A stretch of DNA of 64,000 nt from Flavobacteriaceae bacterium. Lineage in GTDB: Bacteria; Bacteroidota; Bacteroidia; Flavobacteriales; Flavobacteriaceae. The stretch spans positions 1 to 64,000 of the forward strand of contig JABDIV010000090.1 of assembly GCA_013003555.1 (NCBI GenBank). Direction: 5' to 3'. Made by a program: the position numbers and the translations under genes. This document shows, piece by piece, positions 17,638 to 29,414 of this stretch (its first letter is position 1; each line of letters opens with the position of its first letter). The notes beneath the pieces were generated by a model. That model made no database searches. It saw nothing but the letters and a program-made list of their open reading frames with translations, and was not told the origin of the DNA.

Positions 17638-17682
17638 GAAAATTCACTTATCAAATAAAGCACAAAACTTATAAACATTAGG

Positions 17683-17712
17683 TTGTAGGAAATAGGCAAT
17701 TTTTTAATTTTG
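17683..17712 (+). promoter_or_regulatory. Promoter of guaA, predicted start site on the ATG
   Basis: TTG at 17683-17685, 19 bases, then TAATTTTG at 17705-17712: a complete consensus. With the last G of the box near -4, +1 would fall on base 17716, the A of the guaA ATG, so the transcript may have no leader. Confidence 0.75.
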
Positions 17713-17715
17713 CGC

Positions 17716-19251
17716 ATGCAACACGATAAGGTACTTATCCTGGACTTCGGATCGCAATATACTCAGTTGATTGCGCGACGTGTTCGAGAACTGAACATTT
17801 ATTCCGAAATACATCCATACAACAAAATTCCAGATCAAATCGGCAGTTTTAAAGCCGTAATTCTCTCAGGCAGTCCGTACTCGGTAAAAGGGGAGGAAGC
17901 TTTACATCCCGACCTCTCAAAAATACGTGGTCATATCCCACTTATGGGCGTTTGTTATGGGGCTCAATATTTGTCTCATTTTTCCGGCGGGCATGTTGCG
18001 CCTTCAAACACCCGTGAATATGGCAGGGCAAGGCTCACCGGAATTGTGAATCATGAAATTTTTTTCAAGGGAATAAGCGATGGCAGCCAGGTTTGGATGA
18101 GCCATGGGGATACCATTCAAAAATTGCCGGATAATGGTGTGCGTCTGGCAAGCACTCATGATGTAGAGAATGCCGCTTTTAAAATAACCGGGGAGAAAAC
18201 CTATGGCATTCAGTTTCATCCTGAAGTGTACCATACAACAGATGGAAAGCAACTCCTTCACAACTTCCTGATTGATATTGCCGGGATACATCCTGACTGG
18301 ACGCCCGATTCATTCGTTGAGGAAACCGTTGATGACCTCAAAGAAAAACTTAAAAACGATCGCGTGGTTCTCGGATTGTCGGGTGGTGTCGATTCGACCG
18401 TAGCCGGCGTGCTGCTTAATAAAGCTATCGGTAAAAACCTGTATTGCATATTTGTGAATAATGGTCTTCTGCGAAAAAATGAGTTCGAAACCGTATTAGA
18501 GCAATATGAAGGCATGGGCTTGAACGTAAAAGGCGTTGACGCTTCGGCACGCTTTTTGGATGCATTGAAGGGAATTAGTGATCCTGAGGAAAAACGAAAG
18601 GTCATTGGTCGCGCGTTCATTGAAGTGTTTGATGATGAGGCCCATCATATTGAAAATGTACAATGGTTGGCCCAGGGAACGATATATCCCGACGTCATCG
18701 AAAGTGTGTCAGCAACCGGAGGTCCATCGGCAACGATTAAAAGCCATCATAATGTTGGAGGTTTACCTGATTTTATGAAATTGACGATCGTTGAACCATT
18801 GAAGTCCTTATTCAAAGATGAGGTGAGACGCGTGGGTAATTCCCTGGGTATCGATCCGCAGCTTTTAGGCAGGCACCCTTTTCCGGGTCCCGGATTGGGC
18901 ATACGGATTCTTGGAGATCTAACAGCCGAGAAGGTTCGTATATTACAAGAGGTCGATGCGATTTTTATTAACGGACTTCGTGAATGGAATCTATACGATA
19001 AGATTTGGCAGGCAGGAGCGATGTTACTTCCGGTGAACAGTGTTGGTGTTATGGGTGATGAGCGAACTTATGAGAAGTGTGTTGCATTGCGGGCCGTTGA
19101 AAGTACAGATGGAATGACGGCCGATTGGGTAGATTTACCACATGAGTTCCTTCAAAAGATCTCGAACGATATAATAAATAAAGTAAAAGGCGTTAATAGA
19201 GTAGTATATGACATCAGCTCTAAACCGCCAGCAACCATAGAATGGGAATAA
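17716..19251 (+). CDS. guaA: GMP synthase (glutamine-hydrolysing)
   Basis: Converts XMP to GMP using glutamine and ATP. The N-terminal glutamine amidotransferase domain starts [14 protein letters not shown] and has its nucleophile at C80 in GVCYGAQ, with the HxE pair in QFHPEV. The ATP pyrophosphatase domain carries the P-loop [11 protein letters not shown]. The dimerisation domain closes with [11 protein letters not shown]. The length of 511 is normal. A TTG at 17710 in frame was rejected because it lies inside the -7 promoter box. The last 10 bases overlap the next gene, implying coupled translation. Confidence 0.97.
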   Translation: MQHDKVLILDFGSQYTQLIARRVRELNIYSEIHPYNKIPDQIGSFKAVILSGSPYSVKGEEALHPDLSKIRGHIPLMGVCYGAQYLSHFSGGHVAPSNTREYGRARLTGIVNHEIFFKGISDGSQVWMSHGDTIQKLPDNGVRLASTHDVENAAFKITGEKTYGIQFHPEVYHTTDGKQLLHNFLIDIAGIHPDWTPDSFVEETVDDLKEKLKNDRVVLGLSGGVDSTVAGVLLNKAIGKNLYCIFVNNGLLRKNEFETVLEQYEGMGLNVKGVDASARFLDALKGISDPEEKRKVIGRAFIEVFDDEAHHIENVQWLAQGTIYPDVIESVSATGGPSATIKSHHNVGGLPDFMKLTIVEPLKSLFKDEVRRVGNSLGIDPQLLGRHPFPGPGLGIRILGDLTAEKVRILQEVDAIFINGLREWNLYDKIWQAGAMLLPVNSVGVMGDERTYEKCVALRAVESTDGMTADWVDLPHEFLQKISNDIINKVKGVNRVVYDISSKPPATIEWE

Positions 19252-21191
19252 ATACAACAAAAAAATTAGTTTTAGGAATCGCCTTATTCATGATTTCTTT
19301 TAATCCGGTTTTTGGCCAGGATTATAAGACTCATAAGGTTCAGGTTGGCGAAACGATCGAGAGCATTGCTAAACAGTATATGGTGACGCCATATGATATT
19401 TATGCTCTCAATCCGGATGCTAAAACGAGCCTTCAGCCGAATATGGTGATTATAATTCCGAAGTCGCGGGTATCTGATAAACCAACGGTTACAGAATCCC
19501 GGGAGGTTTATTCGTTTAAGAAACACAAAGTGAAACGACGGGAGACGCTTTTCAGCATATCCAAACGTTACAACATTTCGGTAGATGATATAAAAAAATA
19601 CAATAAACGCCTTTATTCAGAGACCCTTCGAAAAGGCGATCGCATCGAAATTCCACAGTATAAAACGATCCGTGTGACCAATACCCTCGAAAACACTATA
19701 AAATCGTATACCGTATTACCTAAAGAAGGTAAATGGCGCGTGGCCTATAAGTATGGAATAACAGTTGATGAACTCGAACGCATCAATCCAAAATTAGGAG
19801 ATACGCTTCGGGTTGGAGAAATTATCAATGTTCCTAATATCGCGGATAATGAGATTCAAACTGTCGACGATAGCTATGGGTATTACACGGTTCTTCCCAA
19901 GGAAGGCTATTATCGACTCAAGTTGAAATTAGGGATGGACCAGCAAGAACTGGAAGCTTTGAATCCACAGCTTAAAGAAGGCGGATTAAAGGCCGGCATG
20001 GTCTTGAAGGTTCCTAAAGATGTGGGCGAAAACAATCCCTTAGGAAATATTGAGCGTACCGCCCTGTCATCACGACTTAAAAATTTTGAACGGAAACGAA
20101 TAGCGGTCATGTTACCCTTTCGCCTGCATCGCATCGATTTTGATTCGATACAAGAAGCCAGAGATATATTGGAAAACGATGCGTATATGAATATTTCGGT
20201 CGATTTTCACTCCGGGGTGCTAATGGCGTTGGATTCAGCGAGTAAACTAGGTATTTCCACAAAATTAGACGTCTTTGATACGCGTGCGAGGTTAAATGAA
20301 GTGAGTAAAATAATAAACTCCAATAATTTTTCAGAATATGATGCGGTGATCGGTCCATTTACCTCTGCTAGTTTCGATCGCGCTGCCGAAGCGCTTAAGC
20401 GTGATAATATTCCAATTTTTGCAGCCGTCACCAAACCAAAAAACCTTTACAGCAATGTTTACCAGACGGTTCCTTCAGACGAATTTCTTAGAAAGAAATT
20501 GATAGAGTTTGTAAAGGCCGATACATCTGAAAAAAATATCCTGATCATTTCCGATGCGAAAAACAAGGGATTAAGCAACAAGCTAAGCCAGGAATTAACA
20601 GGCACGGGACAAATCTTTTCAAGAACGAATAAAGAAGGAAGGGATGCCTATTATATCCTTGCTGATGACATACGAAATGTTTTAAAGAAAGGGAAAACAT
20701 TTGTCTTCCTCGAAACAGATAATGAAGGTTTCGTCTCTAATGTAACAAGTATTCTTAGTGCCTTGAACGGAACCGTGATCGATGAGGATGGCGTGATTCA
20801 ACGTGAAATTATTTTAATGACAACCAATAGGAATAGAGCTTTTGAAGGAAATAATATTTCAAACCTTGATCTGTCTAGTTTACAATTTCATTTTCCTTCG
20901 GTGAACCGGTCTCTTGATGAAAATGGCCCAAGCAGTTTTTCTGAAAAGTATAAGAGAGAATTCAGGGCAGAGCCTAATAAATATGTCTTGAGAGGTTTTG
21001 ATCTGACCATGGATATCTTACTTCGCCTGGCCAGTGAAGATGATTTGTATGATGCGTCTAACAGCGACATTGAAACCGAGTATGTGGCCAATAAATTTCG
21101 ATATTCAAAGAAATTATTCGGGGGCTATTACAATGAATCAGCATATATTGTAAAATACGAAGATCTTAGACTAGTAGAAGTAAAACAATGA
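19242..21191 (+). CDS. LysM-repeat protein with periplasmic-binding-like C-terminal domain
   Basis: A secreted or periplasmic protein of 649 residues. Residues 1-25 are a signal peptide (ending NPVFGQD). Four LysM-type units follow, at about 30-75, 92-138, 148-192 and 205-250 (for example [16 protein letters not shown] and [16 protein letters not shown]). The last two units are diverged, starting YTVLPKEG. LysM units bind peptidoglycan glycans. The C-terminal part (about 280-645) looks like a type 1 periplasmic-binding/ABC substrate-binding fold ([30 protein letters not shown]). The combination suggests a cell-wall-bound sensor or scaffold; no ligand can be named. It overlaps guaA by 10 bases and osmC by 4. 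Confidence 0.85.
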   Translation: MGINTTKKLVLGIALFMISFNPVFGQDYKTHKVQVGETIESIAKQYMVTPYDIYALNPDAKTSLQPNMVIIIPKSRVSDKPTVTESREVYSFKKHKVKRRETLFSISKRYNISVDDIKKYNKRLYSETLRKGDRIEIPQYKTIRVTNTLENTIKSYTVLPKEGKWRVAYKYGITVDELERINPKLGDTLRVGEIINVPNIADNEIQTVDDSYGYYTVLPKEGYYRLKLKLGMDQQELEALNPQLKEGGLKAGMVLKVPKDVGENNPLGNIERTALSSRLKNFERKRIAVMLPFRLHRIDFDSIQEARDILENDAYMNISVDFHSGVLMALDSASKLGISTKLDVFDTRARLNEVSKIINSNNFSEYDAVIGPFTSASFDRAAEALKRDNIPIFAAVTKPKNLYSNVYQTVPSDEFLRKKLIEFVKADTSEKNILIISDAKNKGLSNKLSQELTGTGQIFSRTNKEGRDAYYILADDIRNVLKKGKTFVFLETDNEGFVSNVTSILSALNGTVIDEDGVIQREIILMTTNRNRAFEGNNISNLDLSSLQFHFPSVNRSLDENGPSSFSEKYKREFRAEPNKYVLRGFDLTMDILLRLASEDDLYDASNSDIETEYVANKFRYSKKLFGGYYNESAYIVKYEDLRLVEVKQ

Positions 21192-21589
21192 CCTCTAAAG
21201 TAACTTATCTCGGTCAATTAAGGACCAAAAATCAACATTTGAAATCGGGTAATACTTACACAACCGATGCGCCCTTAGACAATAATGGAAAGGGCGAGGC
21301 GTTTTCACCTACAGACACGGTCGCAACCGGTTTGGCTAATTGTATGCTCACCGTTATGGGGATAAAAGCTCAGAATATGGAACTGGATATGTCGGGAACC
21401 ACGGCTGAAGTAACCAAGATCATGGCTTCAGATCCGAGGCGAATTTCGAAGATCATTATTAAAATAGATCTTCCGTTTCAGGCAGAGGATAAAACCAGGA
21501 AAATCCTGGAACACACAGCACGTACATGTCCGGTGATATATAGCTTGCATCCCGATATCGAAAAGGATGTGACCTTCAACTGGCAATAA
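21188..21589 (+). CDS. OsmC family protein
   Basis: A small OsmC/Ohr-superfamily protein (133 residues). Members are thiol-dependent peroxidases for organic hydroperoxides or have related redox roles. The two expected active-site cysteines are C52 (LANCMLTVMG) and C114 (ARTCPVIYSL). The fold-typical opening with a substrate-like N-terminal strand (SKVTYLGQLRT) is present. It is coupled on both sides: ATGA overlap with the LysM gene and TAATG overlap with the DUF922 gene. Whether it is OsmC or Ohr is not decided here. Confidence 0.9.
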   Translation: MTSKVTYLGQLRTKNQHLKSGNTYTTDAPLDNNGKGEAFSPTDTVATGLANCMLTVMGIKAQNMELDMSGTTAEVTKIMASDPRRISKIIIKIDLPFQAEDKTRKILEHTARTCPVIYSLHPDIEKDVTFNWQ

Positions 21590-22119
21590 TGATTCGAATA
21601 TTTTTACTGATTCTGCTGGGCTTCTTCGTTGTTCAGGATGAACCCACTTTGACGTGGTCATCAGATTATCGTCTTCATTGGCATGATTTTAAAGCAGTAC
21701 CGAAAAATCAGTCCGATGTGATTGCAGTAACGGCTTCCGGTTTATCTTTCGGCTTTGCAACTACCCGATATTCCACCGGGGAAATTGAATATGATTTTGA
21801 TGTAAAAGCACATTTTTATCCTGAAAAATCCTGGTATTTAAAAGACCTGGTCAATGATGTAACCCTCTCACACGAGCGTCTGCATTTTGATATAACCGAA
21901 TTGCACGCAAGGAAATTTCGTCGGCGCGTGCAGAACACCCGATTTTCATCAAATATCGATACCGAAATGGAATCGATACATCTGGCGATTGAAAAAGAGC
22001 TCCGGGAAATGCAAAAACAGTACGATCAGGAAACCAGCCACTCCAGGCTTGTCGAGAAGCAGCAAAAATGGAATAATCATATAAAAACCGAACTGGAAAA
22101 ACTTAACGCTTATCGTTAA
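21589..22119 (+). CDS. DUF922-like protein with HExxH motif
   Basis: A 176-residue exported protein: the first 16 residues are a short signal or anchor segment. The central part resembles DUF922, a family suggested to be a zinc peptidase. The motif HERLH (95-99) is in VTLSHERLHFDITELHARKF, giving an HExxH site with further downstream acidic residues. The C-terminus is helical and charged. It is the last gene of the guaA operon and is convergent with the glycosidase gene, with only 5 bases between stops. Activity has not been inferred beyond the motif. Confidence 0.72.
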   Translation: MIRIFLLILLGFFVVQDEPTLTWSSDYRLHWHDFKAVPKNQSDVIAVTASGLSFGFATTRYSTGEIEYDFDVKAHFYPEKSWYLKDLVNDVTLSHERLHFDITELHARKFRRRVQNTRFSSNIDTEMESIHLAIEKELREMQKQYDQETSHSRLVEKQQKWNNHIKTELEKLNAYR

Positions 22120-22124
22120 TTTGA

Positions 22125-24506
22125 TTATTTCTCCCTGAATTCGAGTATTTTTCCCGAACCTTCACACATAAATGAGTTGCCGGATGACTTTTTAACCGCA
22201 GCGCCCTGAAGGATATCATATTCAGTTCCCGGTAAATCGAATTGAATTGTCCAGTCGTCCATTTTCTGTTCAATTCTGAAGGATCGTTTGCCATCTTCTT
22301 TTTTGTAGAAAACAGATATCATATTGTCTCCTATTTTGACATTTTCAAGGCTGCCATGATCCCATTTTTCTGGCATTCTTGGCCTGATGGTAACCTGTTT
22401 TTCAGATGTCATCGGGTTTATTCCGAAAAACTGTTGCACTATAGGAACGGCGTAACTATAAATGTTCCAGGCCTGGCACATCATACCATAATCTGGGGAG
22501 ACCTCATAAATGCTTCCCGGCAGGGCATAATTAAATGTTCGAGTCATGCGCTCTAAATAGTTCAGCGCCTTATCTGGCCGGCCGTAGTTATTTTCTGCCA
22601 CCACCTGAACACCTGTTGGAAGTGTCATGACCGCGCCGGTATAGGAAAATACCTTACTGCCCTGGAACGATCCGTCATCAGACCCGGCACTTTCATCCCT
22701 GTCGATACCAGTTACGAAGACTCCGAACGGATTGACAAATTTTTCTGCGGTATTTAATGCCCGGATCGCTTTCTCCTGGTCGGCAATTTGCATTTCCAAA
22801 GGTGTATTCACAACCCAGTTGTGATGTAAAACAAATGGTCTGGGTTTATCTGAAGGGTTATTCTGTATGGTTTGCCTTGTTTGATTTAGTTCCTCAATTG
22901 CCCAGGGCTTGTTTAAGGTGTCTGCCCTGACAATGGCATCGTCAATCAAATGGAGGGTCTGTTCATCGGTTCCGATGAAATCGGCATAAGAATTAAAGTC
23001 TTCTGACCAGAATTCGGAATTGATCTTGTTTTTGAGTTCGAGGGCCAGGGCATTAAATTTTTTAGCATCTGAAGTCTCACCAAGAATCAGGGCCATTTTT
23101 GCTGCATCGTCAAATGCCCGCTGGGTGTATGAAGCCACATCGATCATTTCACTGTCGAGTCCGTGAATTTCCATCATTCCAAAACCATCAGGGAAAAGAT
23201 TTTGATTGTCATCATTCGTCTCCATCAACCATTGGAGTCCCGATTTTATTGTCGGATAATATTTGACTAGAAATGATTTATCACCATTCCATTTAAAGAT
23301 CTCCCAGATCAGGGATGCGAACTGTGGGGTCTCATTGATATTTCCTTCATTAAACACAGCTCCATTACTAGACATCTCATGTATGATTCGCCCGTTTCCA
23401 TTCACCGCGGCCGATACACTATCCAGGAGTTTGATGGTTTCATAAACAGCACGTTCTTGGCCGATTGCCATATAACCCTTTAATGCGTACTCACTGTCAA
23501 CACCAAACCACCAGGGGTAATCGGGTATGCCTGCCGTTATTCCTGTGCCCACTTCCGGGACCTCACGAATCAACCAATCGCAATTATATTTCAACCATTC
23601 GAAAGCCTGCTGCATGCTTGAATCGGGAATGGTAAGTTTCGATTGTTTCGCTAATTGTGCATAGCGTTCCTTTTTGTCTTTTATCAAGGTGGTCCAGTTG
23701 CTTTTTAAGGAATCAAATGTTGATTTCATATCATCCTGTGAAATATATGAACCGGCTATGAATACATTCAATAGTTTTGATTTTTGGGGAGCGATCTCTA
23801 AGGAATAGGATATCGCCCCTGAAGCACCCACCCCGGTTTGCTCATTGCGCTTCGGCGACTGACTCACACTTTTCATATCACTTCCAAACATCACCGACCA
23901 CGGATTATTTTGGTCTTTAATTTGCCAGGCGTCTTCATCTGCATTGTAGGTGGCATTATCTTCAGAATCAACCATATCAGTACGTTCGCCGAGCCAAGTG
24001 GGACGGAGATCGGAGTGACCGTTAAACTCAAAATCCAGGATCTTGGATTCCTCGTTATTATTTCTAATAACGAATTGAATCATAAGCCCCTGCACGTCAT
24101 CCGGAACGAATTGCCAACGTTCAATCTGGAGTCCGAATTCATCAAGATCATAACTATGCATATTGGCCATAGGGTAATTGACGAAGCGATTTGCTTTATC
24201 AAGGCTTATGTTGCGGTTAGCCATATTGATCGAAACATCAAAGCCATCCATAAGCTTTATCGGGTGGTTCCAAATACCTCCCATTTCGCCTTTAATATGC
24301 CATCCCAAATCAGGAAAACCACCATTTTGGTGGCCTACCATATAAACCCGGTTTCCGGCGGTGACATACGGTGAATTCAAATAATTGGATTTTCCAGTGA
24401 TATTCGGAGAATCGGATAGATAATTTGCGATAGAATCCGGAGGCGTTGAATCGCAGGAAAAATTCAATAAACTAACAAGTGATAACAGGAAAATAAACGT
24501 TCGCAT
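22125..24506 (-). CDS. Six-hairpin glycosidase-like lipoprotein
   Basis: A 793-residue envelope lipoprotein with the lipobox ending LNFSC (C18). An N-terminal beta-rich domain (about 30-290) precedes an (alpha/alpha)6 toroid of the six-hairpin glycosidase superfamily (about 300-700), as in glycogen-debranching and related glycoside hydrolases. Recognisable stretches are WLKYNCDWLI, GIPDYPWWFGVDSEYA, FPDGFGMMEIHG and SPDYGMMCQAWNIYS. Asp and Glu candidates for catalysis lie in GVDSEYA and in DGFGMMEIHG. The linkage specificity cannot be read. No SusCD pair or other polysaccharide-utilisation genes flank it, so it is not part of a visible PUL. Confidence 0.8.
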   Translation of the reverse strand: MRTFIFLLSLVSLLNFSCDSTPPDSIANYLSDSPNITGKSNYLNSPYVTAGNRVYMVGHQNGGFPDLGWHIKGEMGGIWNHPIKLMDGFDVSINMANRNISLDKANRFVNYPMANMHSYDLDEFGLQIERWQFVPDDVQGLMIQFVIRNNNEESKILDFEFNGHSDLRPTWLGERTDMVDSEDNATYNADEDAWQIKDQNNPWSVMFGSDMKSVSQSPKRNEQTGVGASGAISYSLEIAPQKSKLLNVFIAGSYISQDDMKSTFDSLKSNWTTLIKDKKERYAQLAKQSKLTIPDSSMQQAFEWLKYNCDWLIREVPEVGTGITAGIPDYPWWFGVDSEYALKGYMAIGQERAVYETIKLLDSVSAAVNGNGRIIHEMSSNGAVFNEGNINETPQFASLIWEIFKWNGDKSFLVKYYPTIKSGLQWLMETNDDNQNLFPDGFGMMEIHGLDSEMIDVASYTQRAFDDAAKMALILGETSDAKKFNALALELKNKINSEFWSEDFNSYADFIGTDEQTLHLIDDAIVRADTLNKPWAIEELNQTRQTIQNNPSDKPRPFVLHHNWVVNTPLEMQIADQEKAIRALNTAEKFVNPFGVFVTGIDRDESAGSDDGSFQGSKVFSYTGAVMTLPTGVQVVAENNYGRPDKALNYLERMTRTFNYALPGSIYEVSPDYGMMCQAWNIYSYAVPIVQQFFGINPMTSEKQVTIRPRMPEKWDHGSLENVKIGDNMISVFYKKEDGKRSFRIEQKMDDWTIQFDLPGTEYDILQGAAVKKSSGNSFMCEGSGKILEFREK

Positions 24507-24652
24507 GAGAATTGAAATGAAAAACGATTTATCAAACTACACCTACGAAAATAACGCAATAATTAACGTTTATCAACAAAAATAGATTTGATTGTTCAAA
24601 TGTAAACCGAAAATTAGCCCGCTTAATAATCGACTGGTTCGATTCAAATTTG

Positions 24653-24660
24653 TAAATTTG
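24653..24660 (+). promoter_or_regulatory. TAnnTTTG -7 box of pyrG
   Basis: TAAATTTG lies 20 bases before the pyrG ATG at 24681. The -33 region does not contain a clear TTG at the usual spacing. Confidence 0.6.
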
Positions 24661-24671
24661 TTCGCGTTTAA

Positions 24672-26315
<1,644 letters not shown>

Positions 26316-26401
26316 ATTTTAATGTGGTTGACTTTTTGATCAGGGAATCATGACCGAGCTGGTAAAAAGAAATCCAGTCAGCACAAATTGATAACACTTA
26401 C

Positions 26402-28306
26402 ATGGAAGAAAAGAAATTAGATATTAATTCAATCATAGGTTTTGTTTTGATTTTTCTCATCCTGATTTGGATGCTATATCAAAACCAACCCACGCCGGAA
26501 GAACTTGAGGCTCAGGAAAAGGCTAGAGAAGAGCAGGTTGAAGAGCCGGAGGTTCAGGAAGCAAAAACCGATACAAAGCTAACCGAACCTCAGGATTATG
26601 CCACCGATGTCGAATTGGATTCGGTGCAGCAGGTTCAACTTCAGAGTCAGCTTGGTGCGTTTGCTTATTCGGCTACATTACCTTCAGCAAAAGAAGATCA
26701 GACCGTACTTGAGAATGAAGTCCTTCGATTAACGATCGACAATAAGGGCGGTTTTATTTCGGAGGTGAAATTAAAAGAATTCGTTAATCACGATTCAGTC
26801 CCCATATTTATTGTTAAAGAGAACAATAACAGTTTCAATATAAATTTCGGAACATCTGATAATCGGATCATGAATACTCAAGATCTGTTTTTTGATCCGC
26901 AATTAAGCAAAAATGGTGAAAACCAGGTGCTTTCCATGCGTTTGAAGGTGTCTGACGATCGTTATTTGGAGTATCGCTATGAAATGAGCGCTGATGATTA
27001 TATGTTAGGCTTTACCGTAAGATCGCAGGGACTAAATAATGTTATAAACAGTTCGCGGGAGATTCAAATGGACTGGGCTTTAAAGGGCTATCGTCACGCG
27101 AAAAGTATTTCATATGAGAACCGGTATACACGGCTGACATATATGCATGATGATGGCAAGGTTAGCAAATTGGCACAAATGTCAGATGATGATGAGATCG
27201 AGGAAGGGGTAGAGTGGATCTCTTTCAGGCAGCACTTCTTTAGCTCAATTCTTGTCCCGGATCAAAAATTTTCAACGGCTGAATTGAAATCTTTCGATCT
27301 GGTTGAAGATGAAGATATTGATACCTTATATACTAAAAATTATTCAGCCCGAATGCCGCTTGCCCTGAGTGGGGGTGAGTTGAACTCGAATATGAAGATG
27401 TATTATGGGCCGACCGATCACAGGGTCTTAAAAAAATATGAAAAGAAACTGGAAGAAAGTATACCCTTTGGCTGGGGTATTTTCGGGTGGATCAATAAAT
27501 CGGTATTCATTCCTTTGTTTGCTTTTTTAAGTTCGATTTTTCCTTATGGTATCGCAATCATTATCATGACGATCGTAGTACGTTTGGTTCTATCACCGGT
27601 TCTATATAAGTCGTATTTATCCCAGGCGAAAATGAAAATATTAAAGCCTGAGATTACTGAGATCAATGAAAAATATAAGGACAATGCTTTGAAACGCCAA
27701 CAAGAGACCATGGCGCTTTACAGCAAGGCAGGAGCAAGCCCGATGAGCGGTTGTTTGCCGGCCTTACTTCAATTGCCGGTATTCTATGCCTTATTTATGT
27801 TCTTCCCAACAGCATTTGACCTTCGTCAGAAGAGCTTTTTATGGGCTGAAGACCTGTCTTCTTATGATACTATTGCTGAGTTGCCGTTTCGTATTCCCTT
27901 TTACGGCGATCATGTTAGCCTGTTCCCCATTCTGGCTGCAGTAGCCATTTTCTTTTACATGAAAATGACCACTGGACAGCAGATGACTGCACAACCAACC
28001 CAGGAAGGTATGCCAGATATGGGAAAAATGATGAAATATATGATCTATTTTTCTCCCCTTCTTATGTTGGTCTTCTTTAACAACTATGCGAGTGGACTGA
28101 GTTTGTATTACTTTATTTCAAACTTGATTACCATTGGTATTATGCTTGTTATTAAACGGTATATCCTTGATGAGGATAAAATTCATGCCACCATACAGGA
28201 GAAGAAAAAGCGACCGCGTAAACAGAATAAATTTCAAAAGCGGATGCAGGATATGATGGCTCAGGCCGAGCAGCAACGCGAAATGCAAAAAAAAGGTAAG
28301 AAATAG
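26402..28306 (+). CDS. yidC: Membrane protein insertase YidC
   Basis: Inner-membrane insertase and chaperone that works with or without SecYEG. Residues about 9-25 form the first membrane segment (IIGFVLIFLILIWMLY). A large periplasmic beta-rich domain follows (about 85-345). The conserved five-helix core starts near 365 (FGWINKSVFIPLF) and includes SPVLYKSYLSQAKMKILKPEI and GCLPALLQLPVFYALF. The C-terminus is a basic tail (KKKRPRKQNKFQKRMQDM) that may contact the ribosome. The length of 634 is usual for Bacteroidota. A strong terminator starts directly at its stop. Confidence 0.97.
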   Translation: MEEKKLDINSIIGFVLIFLILIWMLYQNQPTPEELEAQEKAREEQVEEPEVQEAKTDTKLTEPQDYATDVELDSVQQVQLQSQLGAFAYSATLPSAKEDQTVLENEVLRLTIDNKGGFISEVKLKEFVNHDSVPIFIVKENNNSFNINFGTSDNRIMNTQDLFFDPQLSKNGENQVLSMRLKVSDDRYLEYRYEMSADDYMLGFTVRSQGLNNVINSSREIQMDWALKGYRHAKSISYENRYTRLTYMHDDGKVSKLAQMSDDDEIEEGVEWISFRQHFFSSILVPDQKFSTAELKSFDLVEDEDIDTLYTKNYSARMPLALSGGELNSNMKMYYGPTDHRVLKKYEKKLEESIPFGWGIFGWINKSVFIPLFAFLSSIFPYGIAIIIMTIVVRLVLSPVLYKSYLSQAKMKILKPEITEINEKYKDNALKRQQETMALYSKAGASPMSGCLPALLQLPVFYALFMFFPTAFDLRQKSFLWAEDLSSYDTIAELPFRIPFYGDHVSLFPILAAVAIFFYMKMTTGQQMTAQPTQEGMPDMGKMMKYMIYFSPLLMLVFFNNYASGLSLYYFISNLITIGIMLVIKRYILDEDKIHATIQEKKKRPRKQNKFQKRMQDMMAQAEQQREMQKKGKK

Positions 28307-28334
28307 AAAAAGCCTTCCAATCGGAAGGCTTTTT
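28307..28334. terminator. Symmetric terminator between yidC and the fasciclin gene
   Basis: A perfect 12-bp stem AAAAAGCCTTCC / GGAAGGCTTTTT with loop AATC. The A-run on one side and T-run on the other let it work on both strands, serving two convergent genes. Confidence 0.9.
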
Positions 28335-28361
28335 CATGCTATTAATCAAAATTATCTCACT

Positions 28362-29342
28362 CTATAGTGGAGGAAGAATTACTTTATCTACGGCATGAAT
28401 TACACCGTTGATTGCTTGTACATTAGTTGCGATTATGTTGATCGTTCGCTCATTTGCATCTATAATTTGTGCTCCTGAGTCGAGGGAAATTGTGATTGGT
28501 CCTCCAAGTGTTCCAACTTCCATATCTTGTGAAAGATCTTCTGCTCTCACATTGGCATTGGCAACTGCGTGATGATCAAGTGTGGCTTTTAAAACAGGCT
28601 CTGAAATATCACCCAATTCACTTAACTCCAATTCTGTCAACAAATCGGCAAATGCCTGGTTAGTTGGCGCAAATACTGTAAATGGAGCTGGCGACATTGT
28701 TGATGATAAAGTACCAACATAGTCGAAGGTCAAATCCTCACGGGTTAAAGCAACAACGAGAGTTTCAAAGGTTGGATCGGCTGTCGCGAAAGTAACCACA
28801 GTCGGTAAACCGATTACGGTATTCACGATGTGTACCACGCCGTTTGAAGCATCAACATCGGGTGTGCTAACCGCTGAAATACCGTTAAAGATGACGCCAT
28901 TAGACGTATCGAAGTATAAGCTTAAGTTATCTCCATCGGCATTTGTCGCATTGGTTTCGGTGTAACCGGCGCCATTTGCTATTAAATCTCCTGAATCAAC
29001 AGTGCCTGTAATCACGTGATTAAGGAGAATGTTGCTTAAAACATCTGTTGGAACTTCATCAAGGCTTGCAAATCCGTTGGCTGCTAGAAATGCGTCGAAT
29101 GCAGTATTAGTCGGCGCAAGCACGGTGAAATTTCCACCACTTAATACATTTACTAGGTCGCCATCGGCAGCTTGTAAAGCAGCTACTAAAGTGCTTAATT
29201 CTGGAGTGTCTACAGCCAATTCAACTATAGTTTGTTGTTGTGGCTGATTATTGTTATTGTCATCATCGCTACATGAAACGGTGAATATGGAAACAAATAA
29301 CAATATTGGAATGATCTTTGGAATGTTTAAAATAAATTTCAT
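28362..29342 (-). CDS. Fasciclin (FAS1) repeat lipoprotein
   Basis: A surface or periplasmic lipoprotein of 326 residues. The lipobox ends FTVSC at about residue 24, followed by an acidic DDD and asparagine-rich linker. Two FAS1 domains follow (about 40-180 and 185-325), each with the typical FTVLAPTNTAFDAFL or FTVFAPTNQAFADLL stretch, and with GVVHIVNTVIGLP or GVIHAVDKVILPP near the end. FAS1 domains mediate adhesion or binding of small ligands. It is monocistronic, with no clear promoter box seen. Confidence 0.92.
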   Translation of the reverse strand: MKFILNIPKIIPILLFVSIFTVSCSDDDNNNNQPQQQTIVELAVDTPELSTLVAALQAADGDLVNVLSGGNFTVLAPTNTAFDAFLAANGFASLDEVPTDVLSNILLNHVITGTVDSGDLIANGAGYTETNATNADGDNLSLYFDTSNGVIFNGISAVSTPDVDASNGVVHIVNTVIGLPTVVTFATADPTFETLVVALTREDLTFDYVGTLSSTMSPAPFTVFAPTNQAFADLLTELELSELGDISEPVLKATLDHHAVANANVRAEDLSQDMEVGTLGGPITISLDSGAQIIDANERTINIIATNVQAINGVIHAVDKVILPPL

Positions 29343-29414
29343 TTTTAAGAGTTTTTATGTTACGTTGCTAAAACTATATCAATAGAAATCAATATTGTTT
29401 AACTTTATGTTAAA

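Noticed and set aside
22125-24506. Glycosidase gene as part of a polysaccharide utilisation locus
   Set aside because: No SusC/SusD pair, sensor or further carbohydrate enzymes lie next to it.
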